From CAYLPT01 sp964385645 (GTDB taxonomy: Bacteria; Armatimonadota; Hebobacteria; Hebobacterales; Hebobacteraceae), in the NCBI GenBank assembly GCA_964385645.1, contig CAYLPT010000027.1, positions 1 through 9,702 of the forward strand: 9,702 bases of DNA, read 5' to 3'. The position numbers were made by a program, and so were the translations under genes. Of this stretch, positions 7,282 to 9,702 are shown piece by piece. Under the pieces are notes generated by a model, which worked only from the letters and a program-made list of their open reading frames with translations, searched no databases and was not told the origin of the DNA. Within the stretch, counting starts at the first letter, position 1; every line of letters starts with the position of its first letter.

Positions 7282-7551
7282 TCACGCAGCGCGGTAGACG
7301 GTGTCCCCGGGGCGGGCCTTCTCGCCGACGCGGATGCCCACCGAGGCCCCGGCGCCGGCCCGGGCCACGTTCTCATGCTCGATCTGCATGGACTCAACCA
7401 CCGCCACGAAATCCGTGGTGTGGCCGGTCACGTGGATCCGCTCCCCGACCGCCAGCTCATCGGTCAGCTCCACTGCCATCACCCCGATCTTGTCGTAGAA
7501 GTGGCTGACCTTGCCGATCGGCTGCTCCTGCTCCTCAGGCGGCTGCGTCAT
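7282..7551 (-). CDS. Small translation elongation factor-like protein (EF-Tu domain 2-like)
   Basis: An 89-residue cytosolic protein. It matches a small family seen in bacteria and archaea that corresponds to a stand-alone EF-Tu/EF-1A domain 2 beta-barrel. Its typical pattern is present: KVSHFYDKIGVMAVEL (14-29), VGERIHVTGHTTDF (35-48), VESMQIEHENV (52-62), and the closing VGEKARPGDTVY. Relatives are related to the beta-barrel of U32-type peptidase/tRNA hydroxylation proteins, and some are encoded near U32 genes; none is in this window. A strong Shine-Dalgarno (AGGAGGTG on the minus strand, complement of 7557-7564) lies 5 bases before the ATG. The gene faces the ARH-like gene tail to tail with 23 bases between stop codons. 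Function is unproven; a role near translation or tRNA modification is inferred only from the fold. Confidence 0.88.
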   Translation of the reverse strand: MTQPPEEQEQPIGKVSHFYDKIGVMAVELTDELAVGERIHVTGHTTDFVAVVESMQIEHENVARAGAGASVGIRVGEKARPGDTVYRAA

Positions 7552-7737
7552 CGCGGCACCTCCTGCTCAGGAATCGCATTCTCGCCGCCCAGTTCCCCGC
7601 CGCCCTGCGCTTGCCTGCCGCCCCCCCGGCCTAGCCTGTGTCCGTGCCGCCCCAGGAGCCTCCCGCCGGTGTGAGAGGCCGGCCCAGATGAGGCAATCTT
7701 GTCGCGCAGGCGCCCACTTCGAGGAGGGGACCGCCAG
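7552..7737. promoter_or_regulatory. Divergent spacer between EF-like and DUF5652 genes
   Basis: This 186-base stretch separates genes running in opposite directions, so it should contain at least two promoters. I can place the Shine-Dalgarno of each gene (7557-7564 on minus, 7721-7729 on plus), but no convincing -35/-10 pair. TTGCCT (7611) with TAGCCT (7632) on plus has only 15 bases of spacing. On the minus strand only a GAGAAT box (complement of 7578-7583) is -10-like. I see no RNA gene or repeat here. Confidence 0.35.
7721..7729 (+). promoter_or_regulatory. Shine-Dalgarno fixing the start of the DUF5652-like gene
   Basis: GAGGAGGGG lies 8 bases before the ATG at 7738. It supports this start over an in-frame TTG at 7699, which would place the site inside the gene and add a basic, unconserved-looking N-terminus. 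Confidence 0.75.
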
Positions 7738-7977
7738 ATGCAGACCGGCATTGCCGCCTACCCCGGCTTCCTACAGACCACAGCGGGGCAGCTTGTCCTC
7801 CTCCTCGCCGTCTTCTGGAGCGTGGCCTGGAAGGGAGTCGCCCTCTGGACGGCCGCCCGTCGGGGCCAGCTCGCCTGGTACGTCGTGCTGCTGATCGTCA
7901 ACACGGTGGGCCTGCTCGAGATCGTCTACATCCTGGTGGTGGGCAGGCGCACGCCGGAGCCGGGCAGCCTGCAGTAG
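7738..7977 (+). CDS. Small DUF5652-type two-helix membrane protein
   Basis: A 79-residue protein with two hydrophobic segments at about 18-39 and 45-68, so a small inner-membrane hairpin. It carries the pattern I associate with DUF5652: WKGVALWTAARRGQ (31-44) at the end of helix 1 and VNTVGLLEIVYIL (54-66) in helix 2. The family has no known function to my knowledge. The basic stretch ARRGQ between the helices suggests a cytoplasmic loop. The gene lies 130 bases before exbB on the same strand, with a GC-rich hairpin between them, so co-transcription is uncertain. Confidence 0.8.
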   Translation: MQTGIAAYPGFLQTTAGQLVLLLAVFWSVAWKGVALWTAARRGQLAWYVVLLIVNTVGLLEIVYILVVGRRTPEPGSLQ

Positions 7978-8036
7978 CACCCCCCGGCCCGCGATATGTG
8001 GAATAACCAAGCGAGTCAGGCGACAGAGCCAAGGGC

Positions 8037-8060
8037 GGGCGCCGAGGAGTCTCGGGGCCT
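8037..8060 (+). other. GC-rich RNA hairpin upstream of exbB
   Basis: The arms CCGAG (8042-8046) and CTCGG (8051-8055) pair around a GAGT loop. Beyond one G-G mismatch, four further pairs extend the stem (GGGC with GCCT, the outermost a G-U wobble). No T run follows, so it is not a standard intrinsic terminator. It could be a weak terminator for the DUF5652 gene or structure in the exbB leader. The surrounding spacer 7978-8107 otherwise shows only one AT-rich patch (GGAATAAC near 8000) and no clear promoter. Confidence 0.35.
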
Positions 8061-8095
8061 CCTGAGTCGCGTGTGGCCTGGGTTGAGGATCGCGC

Positions 8096-8102
8096 GGGAG
8101 GG
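8096..8102 (+). promoter_or_regulatory. Shine-Dalgarno fixing the TTG start of exbB
   Basis: GGGAGGG lies 5 bases before the TTG at 8108. That start gives a complete ExbB N-terminus ahead of the first membrane helix; the next in-frame ATG (8150) would fall inside that helix. Confidence 0.7.
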
Positions 8103-8107
8103 ACAGG

Positions 8108-8812
8108 TTGTCAGGGGTTCTGATTACGCTGGCTAAGGGCGGCCCCGTGATGGTGCCGCTGGCGGTCTGCTCCCTGCTTGGGCTGACCGTGATGATTGAG
8201 CGCTTCCTGGCGCTCCGCAGGGCCGACTGCGGGGGCGCCGAGCTGCTGGCCCAGGTCAGGCGCGCCTACCGCGCCGGCGATGGCGCGGAGGCGCTCGCGC
8301 GCTGCGAGGAGGTGGGAGGGCCCGTGGCCCGGGTGCTGGCGGCCGGACTGCGCGCCCATCTGCTCGGCGCGCCACTGGAGAGCGCCATGGAGGAGCAGGC
8401 GCTCGCCGAGCAGCCCTTCCTCAACCGCCGGGTCGCGGTGCTCGACACCATCGTCACCCTGGCCCCGCTGCTGGGCCTGCTGGGGACAGTGCTGGGCATG
8501 ATCGCCGCCTTCCAGATCATCTCCGTCAGCGGCACCGGCCATCCCGCGGGCATCACCGGCGGCGTCGCGGAGGCCCTCATCTCCACCGCCGCCGGCCTCA
8601 CCGTGGCCATCTTCTGCCTCGTCGGCTACAACTGGTGCCGCGACCGGATCCGCCAGATCACCGAGGAGCTGGAGCTGCGCGCCACCCAGCTCGAGAACCT
8701 GCTCTGCGCCGCCCCCACCCCGGGCCGCGAGAGGCCCCCCACCGCCAGGCGTGAGAGGGAGCGAGCGCGAACCCCCGCCAGCCCGCGCGAGGAGGTGTCA
8801 GTTGCGGATTAG
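8108..8812 (+). CDS. exbB: ExbB/TolQ/MotA family proton channel protein
   Basis: A 234-residue inner-membrane subunit of the ExbB-ExbD motor, which uses the proton gradient to energise TonB-like partners. Three membrane segments lie at about 13-33, 110-136 and 155-178, with the large cytoplasmic region between the first two, the standard ExbB layout. Family motifs are clear: MIERFLALRRAD (29-40), TLAPLLGLLGTVLGMIAAF (117-135) with T127, and ALISTAAGLTVAIF (156-169) with T160, matching the channel-lining threonines. Residues 202-234 are an Arg/Pro-rich tail (RERPPTARRERERAR) that looks disordered. The TTG start follows GGGAGGG at 5 bases. The stop overlaps the exbD start by 11 bases. TolQ is the main alternative name; the downstream TonB-like gene favours ExbB. 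Confidence 0.93.
   Translation: MSGVLITLAKGGPVMVPLAVCSLLGLTVMIERFLALRRADCGGAELLAQVRRAYRAGDGAEALARCEEVGGPVARVLAAGLRAHLLGAPLESAMEEQALAEQPFLNRRVAVLDTIVTLAPLLGLLGTVLGMIAAFQIISVSGTGHPAGITGGVAEALISTAAGLTVAIFCLVGYNWCRDRIRQITEELELRATQLENLLCAAPTPGRERPPTARRERERARTPASPREEVSVAD
8789..8797 (+). promoter_or_regulatory. Shine-Dalgarno fixing the TTG start of exbD
   Basis: GAGGAGGTG, inside the 3' end of exbB, lies at ideal distance (AGGAGG ends 6 bases before) from the TTG at 8802. It supports that start over the in-frame ATG at 8751, which would add 17 Arg/Pro-rich residues encoded wholly inside exbB. Confidence 0.8.
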
Positions 8813-9233
8813 CCGGCGCTTCCCCGACAGACCGCGCATCGAGCTGGTCGCCATGATAGACACCATGTCCTTCCTGCTCGTGTTCTTCATGGTCGCCTCC
8901 CTCGCCATGAGCCGACAGGCCGGCCTGCCTGTGCGCCTGCCAACGGCCGACTCTGCCCCCGCGCAGACCTGGGGCGACCGGGCGCTGGTGATCACCCTTG
9001 ACCGACAGGGCCGCGTCTTCCTCGACCAGGACGAGGTGGACTTGCGCGCTCTGCTGGGCGCGCTGCGCACCCGGCTCGCGGCGCGGCCCGACGCCATCGT
9101 CGTCATCAACGCTGACGAGAGCATCAGGCACCGCCAGGTCATGGCGGCCATGGACGCCGCCAAGCAGGCCGGCGCACAGCACATGGCCATCGCCACCCGG
9201 CCCACCGATGAGCGAGACCGAGCCGGACCATGA
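8802..9233 (+). CDS. exbD: ExbD/TolR family energy-transduction protein
   Basis: A 143-residue inner-membrane protein, partner of ExbB. It has a short basic cytoplasmic N-terminus (RISRRFPDRPR), one membrane helix at about 15-37 (VAMIDTMSFLLVFFMVASLA) and a periplasmic domain. D20 in that helix matches the essential proton-carrying Asp of ExbD/TolR. The periplasmic part shows the usual pattern: a VITLDRQGRVFLDQDEV strand pair, then LRALLGALRTRLAARPDAIVVINADESIRHRQVMAAMDAAKQAG in overall layout (described, not a unique motif) and a final strand MAIATRP. The length is normal for the family. The gene overlaps exbB by 11 bases and the next gene by an ATGA, so the three are surely co-translated. 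Its lack of a full canonical NVTPLID start (here IELVAMID) is ordinary variation. Confidence 0.93.
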   Translation: MRISRRFPDRPRIELVAMIDTMSFLLVFFMVASLAMSRQAGLPVRLPTADSAPAQTWGDRALVITLDRQGRVFLDQDEVDLRALLGALRTRLAARPDAIVVINADESIRHRQVMAAMDAAKQAGAQHMAIATRPTDERDRAGP

Positions 9234-9702
9234 GCGCGCGCGTCGCCGACAGACGGCTGAACCTGGCCTTCCTGCTGGCCCTCTGCCTGCACGCCGCCGC
9301 GCTGGCCGCGGCCTCCCGGATGCCGCTGCCCCGACCCGACCCGGGCGACGCTCTGGCCCGGGTACGCGTCTTCAGCTCCACGGCCCCGGTGGCGTTCGCG
9401 CCCGTGCAACTGGTCGTCTGGCCCGCCGCCGTCGAGGTGGCTCGCGGCGACGAGCCGGAGGCGCCGGCACAAGAGGCGTTGGAGACCTCTTCGCCTCCGC
9501 CCCGGCCGCGCCAGCCGGAGCGGCCCAGCGCGGAACGCCCTCGGCCGGCGCACGCTGGGCCGGCCGCACCGCCGACCTCCGCGGCGGCCCCGCGCCCCCC
9601 CGCGGAGGCGACTTCGGTTCGCCCCGCCGGCGGTGGGGGCGGCGAGGTGGATCTGGGCGCACCGAGCCCGGCGGGGGACCTGCCCGGGCCGCCCAGCGGA
9701 GG
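9230..9702 (+). CDS. TonB-like protein, C-terminus beyond the window
   Basis: The first 157 codons of a TonB-type protein, translated by hand to the window edge. Residues about 10-29 form a single membrane anchor (NLAFLLALCLHAAALAAA) in which LCLHAAAL lines up with the SVCIHGAV segment of E. coli TonB; H21 matches the functionally important His20. After about residue 70 the chain is dominated by Pro, Ala, Arg and Glu (PPPRPRQPERPSAERPRP), the expected extended periplasmic linker, then a GGGGG run. The C-terminal beta domain that contacts outer-membrane receptors is not in the window, so TonB versus another TonB-family member or TolA-like protein cannot be settled. It starts in an ATGA overlap with exbD, which supports it as the third subunit of that motor. 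Confidence 0.85.
   Translation, partial: MSARVADRRLNLAFLLALCLHAAALAAASRMPLPRPDPGDALARVRVFSSTAPVAFAPVQLVVWPAAVEVARGDEPEAPAQEALETSSPPPRPRQPERPSAERPRPAHAGPAAPPTSAAAPRPPAEATSVRPAGGGGGEVDLGAPSPAGDLPGPPSG

Overview
This window is very GC-rich, densely coded bacterial DNA. An ExbB-ExbD-TonB-like cluster at the right end implies an outer membrane, so a diderm. GC-rich diderm phyla such as Armatimonadota or Planctomycetota relatives would fit, because they often carry proteins fusing enzyme-like domains to beta-sandwich and lectin-like domains. That placement is inference only; no rRNA or other phylogenetic marker is present. I see no mobile element, CRISPR array, tRNA or rRNA.

Left part (1-4311), minus strand, read right to left: an RDD-family membrane protein, a 903-residue P2-type cation-pumping ATPase resembling mycobacterial CtpF, and a ComF-family phosphoribosyltransferase cut off by the window edge. 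Gaps of 81 and 57 bases suggest one transcription unit.

Middle (4312-7258), plus strand: a 68-base divergent intergenic region carries a good sigma70-type promoter. It drives a SpoIIM-family (DUF95) membrane protein, overlapped by 13 bases by a 631-residue protein. That protein has a degenerate ADP-ribosylglycohydrolase-like domain, then a beta-sandwich region and a lectin/PA14-like C-terminal domain. It is the least ordinary gene here: it keeps the first Asp-Asp metal motif of the family but has lost the second (GDTDT-type) motif.

Right part (7259-9702): a small EF-Tu-domain-2-like protein on the minus strand, convergent with the previous gene. Then come a small DUF5652-type membrane protein and a tightly coupled exbB-exbD-tonB set on the plus strand. 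exbB and exbD both appear to start with TTG behind strong Shine-Dalgarno sequences, exbD overlaps exbB by 11 bases, and the tonB-like gene starts in an ATGA overlap and runs off the window. These three would form a proton-driven energy-transduction complex between the inner and outer membranes.

Most genes belong to known families. The points worth a second look are the ADP-ribosylglycohydrolase-like fusion, its coupling to SpoIIM and divergence from RDD, and the altered membrane cation site of the ATPase. I do not see a clear new defence or mobile system.
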